Shown: positions 28,001 through 36,073 of the stretch, piece after piece
Position numbering within the stretch: position 1 is the first letter of the stretch
Layout of the letters: every line of letters starts with the position of its first letter
Assembly (NCBI GenBank): GCA_942490895.1
Contig: CALNZC010000013.1
Coordinates: forward strand, 62,001-126,000
Source: JAGNXB01 sp942490895
GTDB taxonomy: Bacteria > Bacteroidota > Bacteroidia > Chitinophagales > Saprospiraceae
DNA: 64,000 nucleotides
Reading direction: 5' to 3'
The notes under the pieces: generated by a model
The model's input: only the letters and a program-made list of their open reading frames with translations
What the model was told of the DNA's origin: nothing
Database searches by the model: none
Position numbers and translations under genes: made by a program

Positions 28001-28698
28001 ACCTGGCCACTGTACTTCTTGCTGGCTCCTTTGGATGTAATGGATACACCACCACCGGTCACGTCACCGATCTCAGCTGAGAATCCACCAGTGATCACCT
28101 GAAGCTGGTCAATTTCTGTCTCCGGAGGCAGGGCGCCCGTGATCCGGATTCCATCCAGATAGTAGTTGGTCGCATTGGAGCGACTACCCCGGATGTTGAC
28201 TGCACGTCCTTCATCCTGCGAGGACAAACCAGCTGTCGTAGCAGCCAGAGCATTGATGTTCTTGGTTGGCAGGTTTCGAATCTCTTCACCGGTTTTAATA
28301 CCACCTCGGGTAGTATTATCCTGTTCGATCAAGGGAACCTTATAATCGGTCACCACAATCTCCTCCAGGTCAACACCTGCGGAAAGTTCGAAATCCAATT
28401 TGTTCACCTTACCAGCGAAAACGACCACACCGTTCACTCTTTGAGTGTTCAGTCCAACATACGAGGCCTCTACTTCGTAGGTACCCGGATCGATATTGGA
28501 AAAACTGTAGTTGCCGTCAAAGTCGGTCAACACACCCGTGAGCAGTGACCCTCCTTTATAGAGGGCAACGCTAGCTGAGATTGCCGGCTCGCCGGTATCG
28601 TCCAGGACCTTACCGGCCAGGGAGCTTTGGCCGGTTTGGGCTATACCCAGTGCCAGCGCAAAAAACATCATACAGAAAGAGGTAAAGATTCTCCTCAT
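25003..28698 (-). CDS. TonB-dependent receptor with N-terminal carboxypeptidase-D-like domain
   Basis: The 1231-residue protein has a signal peptide ending 'LALGIAQ'. A carboxypeptidase regulatory-like beta-sandwich follows (residues ~25-110, 'GKVLDDTGEPAISASVAL', 'DFDGNYSFSNIDPGTYEVEASYVG'). The plug starts near 'LEEIVVTDYKVPLI' and contains 'VNIRGSRSNATNYYLDGIRI', and a long barrel ends in an aromatic strand 'RRIFIGAIFEF'. It should move a bulky ligand through the outer membrane using ExbBD-TonB energy. No SusD-like lipoprotein is adjacent; a large exported protein and a PorV-family barrel take that place. The start at 28698 begins a proper signal peptide; the frame further upstream is non-coding. 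Confidence 0.92.
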   Translation of the reverse strand: MRRIFTSFCMMFFALALGIAQTGQSSLAGKVLDDTGEPAISASVALYKGGSLLTGVLTDFDGNYSFSNIDPGTYEVEASYVGLNTQRVNGVVVFAGKVNKLDFELSAGVDLEEIVVTDYKVPLIEQDNTTRGGIKTGEEIRNLPTKNINALAATTAGLSSQDEGRAVNIRGSRSNATNYYLDGIRITGALPPETEIDQLQVITGGFSAEIGDVTGGGVSITSKGASKKYSGQVELETSQYLDAFGYNMVNGYVSGPIWKKSDGDPILGFRLSGRYRTREDDGPSATGVYVIKDEKLKEIEANPLERIGSNNVLVPTAEQIGDNDVELLKTRPNEREKQLDVTSKLDFRFNKNIDLAITGTLNQIVDKFTPSYNGHNTGSGSGGADWTLLNTQYNPTNYDNTYRVLSRLRHRLGRSTNASGEASSSVIQNASYYMQFAYEFNNSTNYDPRHEDRFFDYGHLGKFNYDYTPSEGVVSYNVPGSNGQDSTIAFYGHTGYARNFRGFDASNSTNPGLSLYNSLIPSDTEDDGAYLARNGFIPTNLTSIYGYFNNIHTVYNRFVKTEDKTVTFTGGLSFDLLPGGSAKGRHTLTIGAMYEQRDNRAYVISPNRLWVLAGLKANENIVGLDYEGGAIDSFESAVIPGLMIGEYELRSSDVAGQFWRSIRAKLGIANNEYVDVDEIDPSDMSLDLFSARELNDQGLLGYYGYDYLGNRLSGNVSFDDFWAVDEVTGRREYNVGAWRPTYLGMWVQDKFQFKDIIFRLGLRADRYDANTSVLKDQYALYDIMTADNYYSSVLQESKPANIGDDYKVYVEQDGSTEIKSFRVGDQWYYPNGAPAPDGTAIYGTSTSTPYYAEQDGNIRDIRSPNYVPSTSFEDYKSKLFWVPRLAFSFPISNESNFFANYDVLISRPTSNTIVTPLNYFYFEDQGRTPANNPNLQPERTIVYEVGFQQKLTNSSALRLSAYYRELRDLIQRRTVLYVPAPVSNYDTYGNIDFGTVKAFTIEYDLRRTNNVQINANYTLQFADGTGSDANSQSGLTNRGLNIRTLFPFSYDERHTFNMVLDYRYGRGKKYNGPRVMGADILQDAGINLQASAVSGRPYTKNLVPTTFGGSGNSGTINGNRLPWRFNLDMRIDKRFDLTNKNIENAHPLWLNAYLRVQNVLDVRNVLGVYSASGSADDDGFLASTFGEGAVKTLEDVGRDPSYYLDVYSWAVLNPGFFNLPRRIFIGAIFEF

Positions 28699-28779
28699 GG
28701 TTGACCCAAATTTGAAGTTAGGTTTAGAGACAGCGTGCAATGTTAAAAAAATTAACGTCATCAGCGAAATCATTCTTCA

Positions 28780-28803
28780 AGTTTGTCTTGTAAAAGACAA
28801 ACT
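28780..28803. promoter_or_regulatory. Perfect 10-bp inverted repeat upstream of the TonB receptor operon
   Basis: AGTTTGTCTT and AAGACAAACT are separated by 4 nt. The element lies ~82 bp upstream of the TonB receptor start and ~110 bp beyond the dehydrogenase stop. Neither strand has a T-tract after it, so an operator or leader structure is more likely than a terminator. Confidence 0.4.
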
Positions 28804-28911
28804 CAAATCTGGGGCAAACCCCTGTATTTCTGGTGATCATCATACGTATTCCATGGATTTAGTGCCTAGAACACAAATGTTAAAATTTTCATACACACCA
28901 TTCAAGTTTTA

Positions 28912-29859
28912 TCATTTTTCTTGCCAAAAGCGTATTCGCTCTATTAATACGTCTGCGATCCGTTCCAGGGACTCAGCCGTCCATCCTGCAATATGCGGAC
29001 TTAGAACCACTTGTTCCATCCCATATAGTTGTTTGTAAGTGTCCAGATCCTCCAGCTGCTGTCTATCCGGCTTTTCTATTTCCAGGACATCCAGACAAGC
29101 TCCTCGGACTTGCCCGCTCACCAAAGCATCCACCAGGCTATGTGTATCGATACATTGCCCTCGGGAGGTATTGATGATGACGACACCCGGTTGACACAAC
29201 GTCAAGTATTCGGCATTGACATAATGGCGGGTCTCTTCACTCAAGGGGAGATGTAGCGACAGGATATCCGCTGATTCCTGGACAGTACGTGCATCAACAC
29301 TCTCTACCCATGGAAGCCTGGAGGTCCAATCCTGGGTGTATTTATCATGACCCAGGACACGGACACCCAATCCCTGCAGTTTGCGAGCAAATGCGCATCC
29401 AGTATGTCCCATTCCGACAATTCCCACCGTTCTGCCGGCGATCTCCCATCCCCGATTCATTTCTCGGTGCCATGAGAAATGCCGGACCTGTTGATCTGCC
29501 CGCAGAAGGTGGTTTGCCAGACAAAGCAACATGCCAAGAGCGTGCTCAGCAACCGCATTACTATTTCCTTCGGGTGCACCAAAGACGGCAACACCCTTTT
29601 CGGCAGCAGCCTGACGGTCAATGATCTCCATTCCCGAGCCCAGGCGAGCGATAAACTGGAGGCGAGATGCCTCTTCGATCATCACCCGATCGACCCGGAT
29701 CTTACTATTGATCACCAAGCCATGATAACCATCTAACACTTGCCGGACACGGTCCAGGGTGATGTCAGGTTGTTCATCTACATCATATCCAAGCTTTATT
29801 AACCCAACGGGCAAACTCGGATGAACATGATCGGTGATCAGTACACGCTCTTTTTGCAT
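28912..29859 (-). CDS. D-isomer-specific 2-hydroxyacid dehydrogenase (phosphoglycerate dehydrogenase-like)
   Basis: The 315-residue protein has the family's NAD-binding fold: 'GRTVGIVGMGHTGCAFARKLQGLG' spans the G-x-G-x2-G site (about residues 141-164). The catalytic residues lie in 'NTSRGQCIDTHSL' (Arg), 'DVLEIEKPD' (Glu) and 'LSPHIAGWT' (His). It oxidises or reduces a D-2-hydroxyacid with NAD(H). Length is that of short SerA-like enzymes without an ACT domain, so 3-phosphoglycerate is possible but not certain; no ser genes are adjacent. The ATG at 29859 is preferred over one at 29877. Confidence 0.88.
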   Translation of the reverse strand: MQKERVLITDHVHPSLPVGLIKLGYDVDEQPDITLDRVRQVLDGYHGLVINSKIRVDRVMIEEASRLQFIARLGSGMEIIDRQAAAEKGVAVFGAPEGNSNAVAEHALGMLLCLANHLLRADQQVRHFSWHREMNRGWEIAGRTVGIVGMGHTGCAFARKLQGLGVRVLGHDKYTQDWTSRLPWVESVDARTVQESADILSLHLPLSEETRHYVNAEYLTLCQPGVVIINTSRGQCIDTHSLVDALVSGQVRGACLDVLEIEKPDRQQLEDLDTYKQLYGMEQVVLSPHIAGWTAESLERIADVLIERIRFWQEK

Positions 29860-30018
29860 GCTCCAATGTACGGACAAAGCTAACGCCCGGTGACAGCCCG
29901 GTCAAGCATCAATTGCCCACTGGTCCATCAACACCCGTCAAGTGCAGGACTGGCTGTACCGATGAAACAAATGACAGCCAATAGTCATTTACACATCACA
30001 GGAGTCGAACAAAACCAT

Positions 30019-30026
30019 CACCTTTG
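30019..30026 (+). promoter_or_regulatory. Probable -7 element (CACCTTTG, 7 of 8) for the flavin reductase gene
   Basis: It matches TAnnTTTG except for the first base and lies 12 bp before the ATG at 30039, the spacing seen for the perfect boxes in this window. Confidence 0.4.
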
Positions 30027-30038
30027 TCCTGAAATCCG

Positions 30039-30944
30039 ATGTATATGAAAACGAGAACGATTGATCCAAAACAGCTGCCTGTCAAGGATCTACACCAATT
30101 TATACTGGGGTCTGTAGCCCCAAGGCCGATTGCATTTGCATCGACTCTTGATCAGGATGGGCATGTCAACCTGGCACCGTATTCCTTCTTTAATGCCTTC
30201 AGCTCCAATCCGCCGGTGTTGGTGTTTTCCTCCAATCGCAAGGTCAAGGACAATCAAACCAAGGACACACTACACAACATCCGGGAGACAGGGGAAGTCG
30301 TGATCAATGCGGTCAACTTCTCGATGATGCGCCAGATGGCTCTGGCCAGTATAGAATATCCAGCGCATGTGGATGAATTCATCAAAGCCGGTTTTACACC
30401 TCTGGCTTCTGATCTGGTCAAACCCTTTCGCGTTGCAGAATCTCCCGCGCAAATGGAGTGTAAGGTCAAGGACATCATCACATTGGGAGAAGAGGGTGGC
30501 GCCGGTCATTTGATCATTTGTGATGTACTGCGCATGCATATTCATGAAAATGTCATTGATGAACAGAATCGGATCGACCCTCATCGGATCGATCTGGTCG
30601 GTCGTATGGGGCGAGCATTCTATGTTCGTGCCAGTGGACCGGCCATTCACACTGTTTTTCAACCTGTAGATGCACTGGCGATTGGATTTGACCAATTACC
30701 ACAAAGTATTCGCCAGAGTCCTGTTCTGACCGGAAATGAGATAGCCCAGATCGCTGCTCTGACCGAATTGCCGTTACCTGCAGCTCTTGACTTGTTAGCC
30801 CTGGACCTAGAGGTAGCTAAATTGCTGGATCAGGAAGAAGGTTATTCCGCTCTTCACCTGATGGCACGGAATGCAATCACAGCCGGATCAATAGATCGGG
30901 CCGCTGGATTACTCATGCTGGCAGATTCGCTTTACGCTCAATAA
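30039..30944 (+). CDS. Flavin reductase-like FMN-binding split-barrel protein
   Basis: The 301-residue protein has the flavin-reductase-like split barrel in residues ~10-200: 'LGSVAPRPIAFASTLDQDGHVNLAPYSFFNAFS' region, then 'KDTLHNIRETGEVVINAV' and a conserved 'GAGHLIICDVLRMHI'. It probably binds FMN and serves as a reductase or electron donor; the substrate is not evident. The C-terminal ~90 residues form a Leu/Ala-rich helical tail that is usual for the Bacteroidota subgroup. A second ATG lies at 30045. It is convergent with DHFR, overlapping it by 7 bp. Confidence 0.88.
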   Translation: MYMKTRTIDPKQLPVKDLHQFILGSVAPRPIAFASTLDQDGHVNLAPYSFFNAFSSNPPVLVFSSNRKVKDNQTKDTLHNIRETGEVVINAVNFSMMRQMALASIEYPAHVDEFIKAGFTPLASDLVKPFRVAESPAQMECKVKDIITLGEEGGAGHLIICDVLRMHIHENVIDEQNRIDPHRIDLVGRMGRAFYVRASGPAIHTVFQPVDALAIGFDQLPQSIRQSPVLTGNEIAQIAALTELPLPAALDLLALDLEVAKLLDQEEGYSALHLMARNAITAGSIDRAAGLLMLADSLYAQ

Positions 30945-31477
30945 TCGAAGTGTCGCCAGGCCCGACCTGAATCACGACGTTTCTTTTTTCGCAGGTAGGT
31001 GACAAACTGATAGGCATACGGGTTCTTCTCGTCTGCCGAATGAGCCTCTCTGGATTCTTCCTCCCAGTCGATGTCCCGCCACTCTGGGAAAAACGCATCT
31101 CCTTCTACTGCGATATCCACTTCGGTCAGGATCATCTTGTCCACGATGTTCATTGTGGCCTGATAGATCTGTGCCCCGCCAATGATGAATGCCTCCGTTT
31201 CGCCTTCCCGAAAGACCCACTCCAGGGCCAACTCCAGGCTTTTGAACACCCAGACTCCTTGAGGTACTTCAATCGCTGAACGACTGATAATGACATTGAC
31301 GCGATTCGGCAGTGGACCGTTGGGCAACGCCTGCCAGGTTTTCCGGCCCATGATGACATGATGCCCAGTGGTCAGCTTTCGAAAGAACTTCAGATCTGCA
31401 GGCAGGTGCCATGGCAGTTTATTGTTTTTTCCAATGGCCCGGTCGGGGGCGAGAGCGGCAATCGAGGTAACAATCAT
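30938..31477 (-). CDS. folA: Dihydrofolate reductase
   Basis: The 179-residue protein has the DHFR signatures: 'AIGKNNKLPWHLPADLKFFR', 'VIMGRKTWQALP', 'IISRS' and 'AFIIGGAQIY'. The catalytic acid is the Asp of 'HLPADL'. It reduces dihydrofolate to tetrahydrofolate with NADPH. No thyA lies adjacent, unlike in many genomes. The C-terminus is basic and slightly extended (KKKRRDSGR). Confidence 0.95.
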   Translation of the reverse strand: MIVTSIAALAPDRAIGKNNKLPWHLPADLKFFRKLTTGHHVIMGRKTWQALPNGPLPNRVNVIISRSAIEVPQGVWVFKSLELALEWVFREGETEAFIIGGAQIYQATMNIVDKMILTEVDIAVEGDAFFPEWRDIDWEEESREAHSADEKNPYAYQFVTYLRKKKRRDSGRAWRHFDY

Positions 31478-31545
31478 TTTGTTCGGTTATCCTAAGTATA
31501 GAGGTCCTGAAAACAAATCAACTCCAGGTTTAGCTGTTGAAGAGA

Positions 31546-33597
31546 CTACCAGATTTTGACCCGGGATTCATCCTGGCGATACATCGTATTTCCTTCCTTT
31601 ACATTGAAGGCTTGGTAAAATTCCGGCATGTTGACCAGAGGTCCGATGGCACGGTACTGCCCTGGTGAATGTGGATCAGTGGCAATTTGAGTTTTCAACG
31701 CTTCATCCCGGATCTTTGTCCGCCAAATAGTTGCCCAGGACAGGAAGTAACGCTGCTCTCCTGTAAATCCGTCGATAGGCTCTGGCCGTCCATGTTTCTC
31801 ATAATATTTCTGGAGCCCGGAATAAGCCACATTGACTCCTCCCAAATCACCAATATTCTCACCCAGGGTAAACTCACCATTCACATGCAAACCAGGAAGG
31901 GGTTCAAATGCATTGAACTGGTCGATCAGTTTTCGATTGCGAGCTACAAATCGCTCACGATCACCATCCGTCCACCAGTTGTTCAAATTACCCACTTCAT
32001 CAAACTGACTGCCCTGATCATCAAATCCGTGGCTGATCTCATGGCCAATCACGGCACCAATACCCCCAAAGTTGACGGCATCATCTGCTTTATAATGATA
32101 AAATGGAGGCTGCAGGATAGCCGCTGGAAATACGATCTCATTGTACAACGGATTGTAGTATGCATTCACGACCTGAGGACTCATAAACCACTCTGATCGA
32201 TCCACTTCCTGATCCAGTTTTTTCAGGTCCTCTTCAAAATTCCAGCGAGTGGCCTGAACAACATTTTGAAAATAGGATCCACCTTCGGCAAAGCCTGTCA
32301 CCTGAAGGTCCGAGTAGTCCTTCCATTTGTCCGGATAGCCGATCTTTACGGTAAACGTGGCGAGCTTCTGGATGGCTTTTTCCTTAGTGGTATCGGACAT
32401 CCAATCCAGTGCCCGGATCCGGTCATCAAAGGCCTCCAGGATGTTTTGGACCATGTCAACTGCTTTCTCTTTGGCCTCTGCGGGGAAATAAGCATCCACA
32501 TACAGTTTGCCCAGAGCCTCTCCCAGCGTGTTATTGACCATCCCCAGGATGCGCTCGTGCCGAGGTTTCATCGACTGAAGCCCACGAAGGGTTTTTCCAT
32601 AAAACTCGAATTTGGTTTCCACAAAATCTGCACTGAGAAAGTCAGCTGCTCCATTGACAATGGTCCATCGGATATAGTCCTTCCAACTTTCCACCTGATT
32701 CTCCACCAGCAGGGACTCCAGGCGCACCAGATAGTTGGGTTGACTGACCACCACCATGTCCCGATCTGCCAAGCCAAAAGGTTGGAAATAGGCATTCCAG
32801 TCAAAGGAGGGCACCAATTCTTTCAATTCATCCATGGACTTCGGATGATAGCGGCTATACGGATTTCGTCGTTCCTCCTTGGTCATCAAGCTCTCTGCCA
32901 TGCGGGTTTCCAGATCGAGAATACGTCTCGCTGCAGCACGCGCCCGATCCGGATCCTGGCCGATCATTCCGAGCATCTTGGCCATATGCTCCTGATATGC
33001 ATCCCTCAATGCCACTGAAGCTGAATCATCCTTGACATAGTAGTCGCGTTCCGGCAATCCCAAATCACCCGTACCGATATAGATCGAATACACGGTACTG
33101 TTCTTCAGATCAGGACTGACCCCAAAGTCAACAAACGGTCCAGCACCTGCCCATTTTAATTCGACCAGCATAGCCTGCAAGTCTTCAATGGTCCGAAGTT
33201 GATCCACTCTATCCAGATAAGGTTGAATGGGTTGAGCACCGTTTGCATTGATATGCTTTTCATCCATACCTGTCTGATAGAAAAGTGCCGCCTTTCCCTG
33301 GTCGGTTGCTTCGCTGTACTCACCGGAAGCAATGGCGGATTCGAGTACCTTGAGCGTGTTGGCATCGGTATTCTTCCGCAATTCATCAAAGCTGCCCCAG
33401 CGTTCACGGTCAGCCGGTATTTCGACCTGATCCAACCAACGGCCATTGACATATCGGAAAAAGTCATCTGCAGGTTCTGCGGATGGGTCCATGAGAGAAA
33501 GGTCCAGGGCAGGTTTGATTGGCATATTCGCTACTGGTTGTGAGAATGCGGGAATCGCGATCAACAATGACAGGGTCAGAAACAGGGAGAATCGCAT
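31546..33597 (-). CDS. M13-family (neprilysin/PepO-like) zinc metallopeptidase
   Basis: The 683-residue protein has a signal peptide (MRFSLFLTLSLLIAIPAFSQ) and full M13 length. The zinc site is 'HEISH' at 519-523 (ligands His519 and His523, catalytic Glu520), with the third ligand Glu580 in 'GENIGDLGG'. 'VNAYYNPLYNEIVFPAAILQPPFY' upstream of the site and 'CMNPxRKxW-like' ending 'DESRVKIW' also fit the family. It should cleave peptides in the periplasm or at the surface. It is divergent from the FecA-like receptor across 179 bp and has its own -7 box. Confidence 0.95.
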   Translation of the reverse strand: MRFSLFLTLSLLIAIPAFSQPVANMPIKPALDLSLMDPSAEPADDFFRYVNGRWLDQVEIPADRERWGSFDELRKNTDANTLKVLESAIASGEYSEATDQGKAALFYQTGMDEKHINANGAQPIQPYLDRVDQLRTIEDLQAMLVELKWAGAGPFVDFGVSPDLKNSTVYSIYIGTGDLGLPERDYYVKDDSASVALRDAYQEHMAKMLGMIGQDPDRARAAARRILDLETRMAESLMTKEERRNPYSRYHPKSMDELKELVPSFDWNAYFQPFGLADRDMVVVSQPNYLVRLESLLVENQVESWKDYIRWTIVNGAADFLSADFVETKFEFYGKTLRGLQSMKPRHERILGMVNNTLGEALGKLYVDAYFPAEAKEKAVDMVQNILEAFDDRIRALDWMSDTTKEKAIQKLATFTVKIGYPDKWKDYSDLQVTGFAEGGSYFQNVVQATRWNFEEDLKKLDQEVDRSEWFMSPQVVNAYYNPLYNEIVFPAAILQPPFYHYKADDAVNFGGIGAVIGHEISHGFDDQGSQFDEVGNLNNWWTDGDRERFVARNRKLIDQFNAFEPLPGLHVNGEFTLGENIGDLGGVNVAYSGLQKYYEKHGRPEPIDGFTGEQRYFLSWATIWRTKIRDEALKTQIATDPHSPGQYRAIGPLVNMPEFYQAFNVKEGNTMYRQDESRVKIW

Positions 33598-33616
33598 GAT
33601 GTTGCTTTTGTGGTCG

Positions 33617-33624
33617 CAAATTTA
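33617..33624 (-). promoter_or_regulatory. -7 promoter element (TAAATTTG) for the M13 peptidase gene
   Basis: A perfect TAnnTTTG match on the minus strand, 19 bp upstream of the ATG at 33597. Confidence 0.65.
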
Positions 33625-33681
33625 CTTTCTCTATGGTCATCTGGGAGAATACCTGAAGAAAATCACACGTGAATGCCAGGG

Positions 33682-33695
33682 ATGATCAGGATCAT
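33682..33695. promoter_or_regulatory. 14-bp palindrome (ATGATC-AG-GATCAT) in the divergent M13/FecA-like intergenic region
   Basis: A perfect 6-2-6 inverted repeat between two divergent promoters, 58 bp from the M13 -7 box and 44 bp from the receptor -7 box. It is a plausible operator. Its core TGATC-NN-GATCA recurs at 45070-45085. Confidence 0.35.
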
Positions 33696-33738
33696 TTCAA
33701 AAACAGCTGAAGGAGTACTCTGGAAAAGAGAGATTCCA

Positions 33739-33746
33739 TACTTTTG
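33739..33746 (+). promoter_or_regulatory. -7 promoter element (TACTTTTG) for the FecA-like receptor
   Basis: A perfect TAnnTTTG match, 30 bp upstream of the ATG at 33777. Confidence 0.6.
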
Positions 33747-33776
33747 GTCGTTATTTGTATTCAGTCTAAATAAATA

Positions 33777-35966
33777 ATGATGCTCGATCGATACCTATTT
33801 ATCCTGGGTCTTCTCCTGCCAGCCCTCCTAGCAGGTCAGACCATTCAGGTACATCCGGATTCTATTCCCGCTGAGGTGACGGTTCCACCAGTTACCGTGA
33901 TCGGACATGCTGACGGGCTATTTGGTCGCACTCCCGGTTCTGCCCAACAGGTCAGCCGGGCTACATTGCACAGCATTGCCCCGATCAGTGGAAACGAGGT
34001 CTTCCGGACCATTCCGGGATTCCATGTAGTCGATGAAGAGGGTGCGGGTTTGCGCATGAATCTGGGTGTCCGTGGATTGGATCCGGATCGCAGCCGAAAT
34101 GTACTTGTACTGGAAGATGGGATTCCTGTGGCCCTTGGCCCATACAGTGAGCCCGAGTTGTACTATACCCCATCGATCGAGCGGATGTCCGGTGTCGAAG
34201 TCCTCAAGGGCAGTGGTCAGGTCCTCTATGGACCTCAGACCATCGGAGGTGTTATCAACTACCAATCGATGGACCCACCTGTTCAGGGGAGTCGAGGTGA
34301 TATTCGACTGCGTGTCGGAGAGGGCGGCCTTTTTCACACCCAACTCAACTATGGTGGGACCCAAAATGGGACCAGTTACCTGGTCCATGTCATGCGGAAA
34401 CAGGCTGATCGCCTGGGGTATGCCGGGTATCAGATCAACGATCTGACTGGAAAATTTAACATGACCATCCGTCCGGAGAGCAAGTTGAGCTTGAAGGTCT
34501 CTATATATGATGAGTGGTCAGATGCGACCTATATCGGATTAACCCAATCCATGTACGATCAGGGTGACCAGGATTTTGTGGCTATGGCCCCGGATGATCA
34601 ATTACAGATCAGAAGATATGCCGGTAGCCTGCAACATACCTGGCAATTTCATCCGAAAGCCTCGTTGAAGACGACTTTGTTTGGATACACAACATCACGA
34701 AACTGGCAGCGTCAAGACTTCAGTTCCAATCCTATGGCCGAAAACAGTACGGGTGTCGTCTGGGGTGATACCGCCATTCCACAGGGTTCCATTACAATGT
34801 TAGAAAGTACAGGACATCGGAATCGGCAATTCGAGGTTGCCGGTCTGGAGAGCCGCTATCACGTCGATCACCACATGTTTGGAATTGAGCAAGAGCTGGA
34901 TGCAGGGGCCAGGATTCTGCACGAACAGGCATTTGAACAACGAGTGAACGGCACCCGAAAGGATGCTGCATCAGGAGCTTTGGTTCAGGATGAGATCCGG
35001 ACCGGTTTGGCGGGTAGTGTATTTGCCCAGAATCGATGGACCGTGCATCCGAGACTATCCCTGACTACTGGTCTGCGAGGAGAGTTCTATTCCTATCAGC
35101 GAGAAATACTGCGGAACGTCTTTTCTGGGGAAATCAAGGACACCAACATCATCGGAGATTCACGGATCGCTGAGATCATTCCGGGAATCGGCATGAATTA
35201 CACTCCTGCCCCTGACTGGACAATATTTGCCGGGGTTCACCGCGGTTTTGCCCCACCCCGGATCAAAGATGCAATCACATCTTCCGGTGAAGCAATGACC
35301 CTGGACGCCGAAACCAGCTGGAACACCGAGATCGGTATTCGGCACAAAGCAACCACATGGTGGGGCATGGAAGCGACTCTCTTCTATATGGACTTTGCCA
35401 ATCAGATCATCCCTGTGTCCGAATCATCCGGAGGTTTGGGGACCGGATTGATCAATGGTGGATCGACCATTCATTACGGCCTCGAATTCGGATCGACCTT
35501 TGAATTGCACGATTACCTGCCTGCTGGCCATCAACTGGAAATCCAGGTTTCAACGACTGTGTTGCAAGCTCAATTTGATGCAGATCGGTTTATTCAGCAA
35601 GAGAATGACCAGATCAATATCCGCGGAAATGATACGCCTTATACCCCTTCATTGACCGGAACAGGGAGTTTCCGTTATGGGTGGCGTGGCCAACTGGGCA
35701 TCCAATGGACCAGCCGATATACCGGAAGTCAGTTCACGGATGAAGTCAATTCCGTTGTCCCTTCTGCAAATGGAAGGACGGGTCAGATGGAAGCATTCTG
35801 GGTGCATGATCTGAGTGCCTGGTGGATCATTCCAAAGACCCGATTGGAAGTGGGTGCCACATTAAAAAACCTGACCAACGAACGGTATATCGTCTCTCGG
35901 CGACCCCAGGGCATCCGGGTTGGTCTGCCCCGATATTTCAGTGCTTCACTTCATTACCGGTTTTAG
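33777..35966 (+). CDS. FecA-like TonB-dependent siderophore/ferric-citrate-type receptor
   Basis: The 729-residue protein has a signal peptide (MMLDRYLFILGLLLPALLAGQ). A plug follows almost at once, with 'NLGVRGLDPDRSRNVLVLEDGIPVALGPYSEPE', 'MSGVEVLKGSGQVLYGPQTIGGVINY' and so on. The barrel ends in the FecA-like 'LKNLTNERYIVSRRPQGIRVGLPRYFSASLHYRF' region, with an aromatic last residue. It has neither an STN signalling domain nor a carboxypeptidase-D domain. A role in uptake of ferric dicitrate or another ferric chelate is the best family match, but the ligand is inferred. No sigma or ABC uptake genes lie beside it. Confidence 0.9.
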   Translation: MMLDRYLFILGLLLPALLAGQTIQVHPDSIPAEVTVPPVTVIGHADGLFGRTPGSAQQVSRATLHSIAPISGNEVFRTIPGFHVVDEEGAGLRMNLGVRGLDPDRSRNVLVLEDGIPVALGPYSEPELYYTPSIERMSGVEVLKGSGQVLYGPQTIGGVINYQSMDPPVQGSRGDIRLRVGEGGLFHTQLNYGGTQNGTSYLVHVMRKQADRLGYAGYQINDLTGKFNMTIRPESKLSLKVSIYDEWSDATYIGLTQSMYDQGDQDFVAMAPDDQLQIRRYAGSLQHTWQFHPKASLKTTLFGYTTSRNWQRQDFSSNPMAENSTGVVWGDTAIPQGSITMLESTGHRNRQFEVAGLESRYHVDHHMFGIEQELDAGARILHEQAFEQRVNGTRKDAASGALVQDEIRTGLAGSVFAQNRWTVHPRLSLTTGLRGEFYSYQREILRNVFSGEIKDTNIIGDSRIAEIIPGIGMNYTPAPDWTIFAGVHRGFAPPRIKDAITSSGEAMTLDAETSWNTEIGIRHKATTWWGMEATLFYMDFANQIIPVSESSGGLGTGLINGGSTIHYGLEFGSTFELHDYLPAGHQLEIQVSTTVLQAQFDADRFIQQENDQINIRGNDTPYTPSLTGTGSFRYGWRGQLGIQWTSRYTGSQFTDEVNSVVPSANGRTGQMEAFWVHDLSAWWIIPKTRLEVGATLKNLTNERYIVSRRPQGIRVGLPRYFSASLHYRF

Positions 35967-36015
35967 AAAGGATCTTTCAAACTCGTGATCTATTTCTGGA
36001 GTTGGGTGTTGTCTA

Positions 36016-36034
36016 TTCAAGCAGCTTGCTTGAA
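36016..36034. promoter_or_regulatory. Inverted repeat (7-5-7) overlapping the acnA promoter
   Basis: TTCAAGC and GCTTGAA are separated by 5 nt and end 7 bp upstream of the aconitase -7 box, in the -33 region. It lacks a T-tract, so it may be an operator; a weak terminator for the upstream receptor gene is the alternative. Confidence 0.4.
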
Positions 36035-36041
36035 GATTCTC

Positions 36042-36049
36042 TACCTTTG
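36042..36049 (+). promoter_or_regulatory. -7 promoter element (TACCTTTG) for the aconitase gene
   Basis: A perfect TAnnTTTG match, 24 bp upstream of the ATG at 36074; identical to the purD box at 4621-4628. Confidence 0.7.
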
Positions 36050-36073
36050 CACCCTCACAAAAAGAAGCTCTCC

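Noticed and set aside
29878..30038. Possible small RNA or regulatory region between the dehydrogenase and flavin reductase genes
   Set aside because: Apart from the near -7 box, no hairpin, palindrome or known motif was seen.
35822..36073. Longer aconitase start at 35822
   Set aside because: It would overlap the end of the FecA-like receptor gene by 145 bp and adds no family sequence; a perfect promoter box lies just before 36074.
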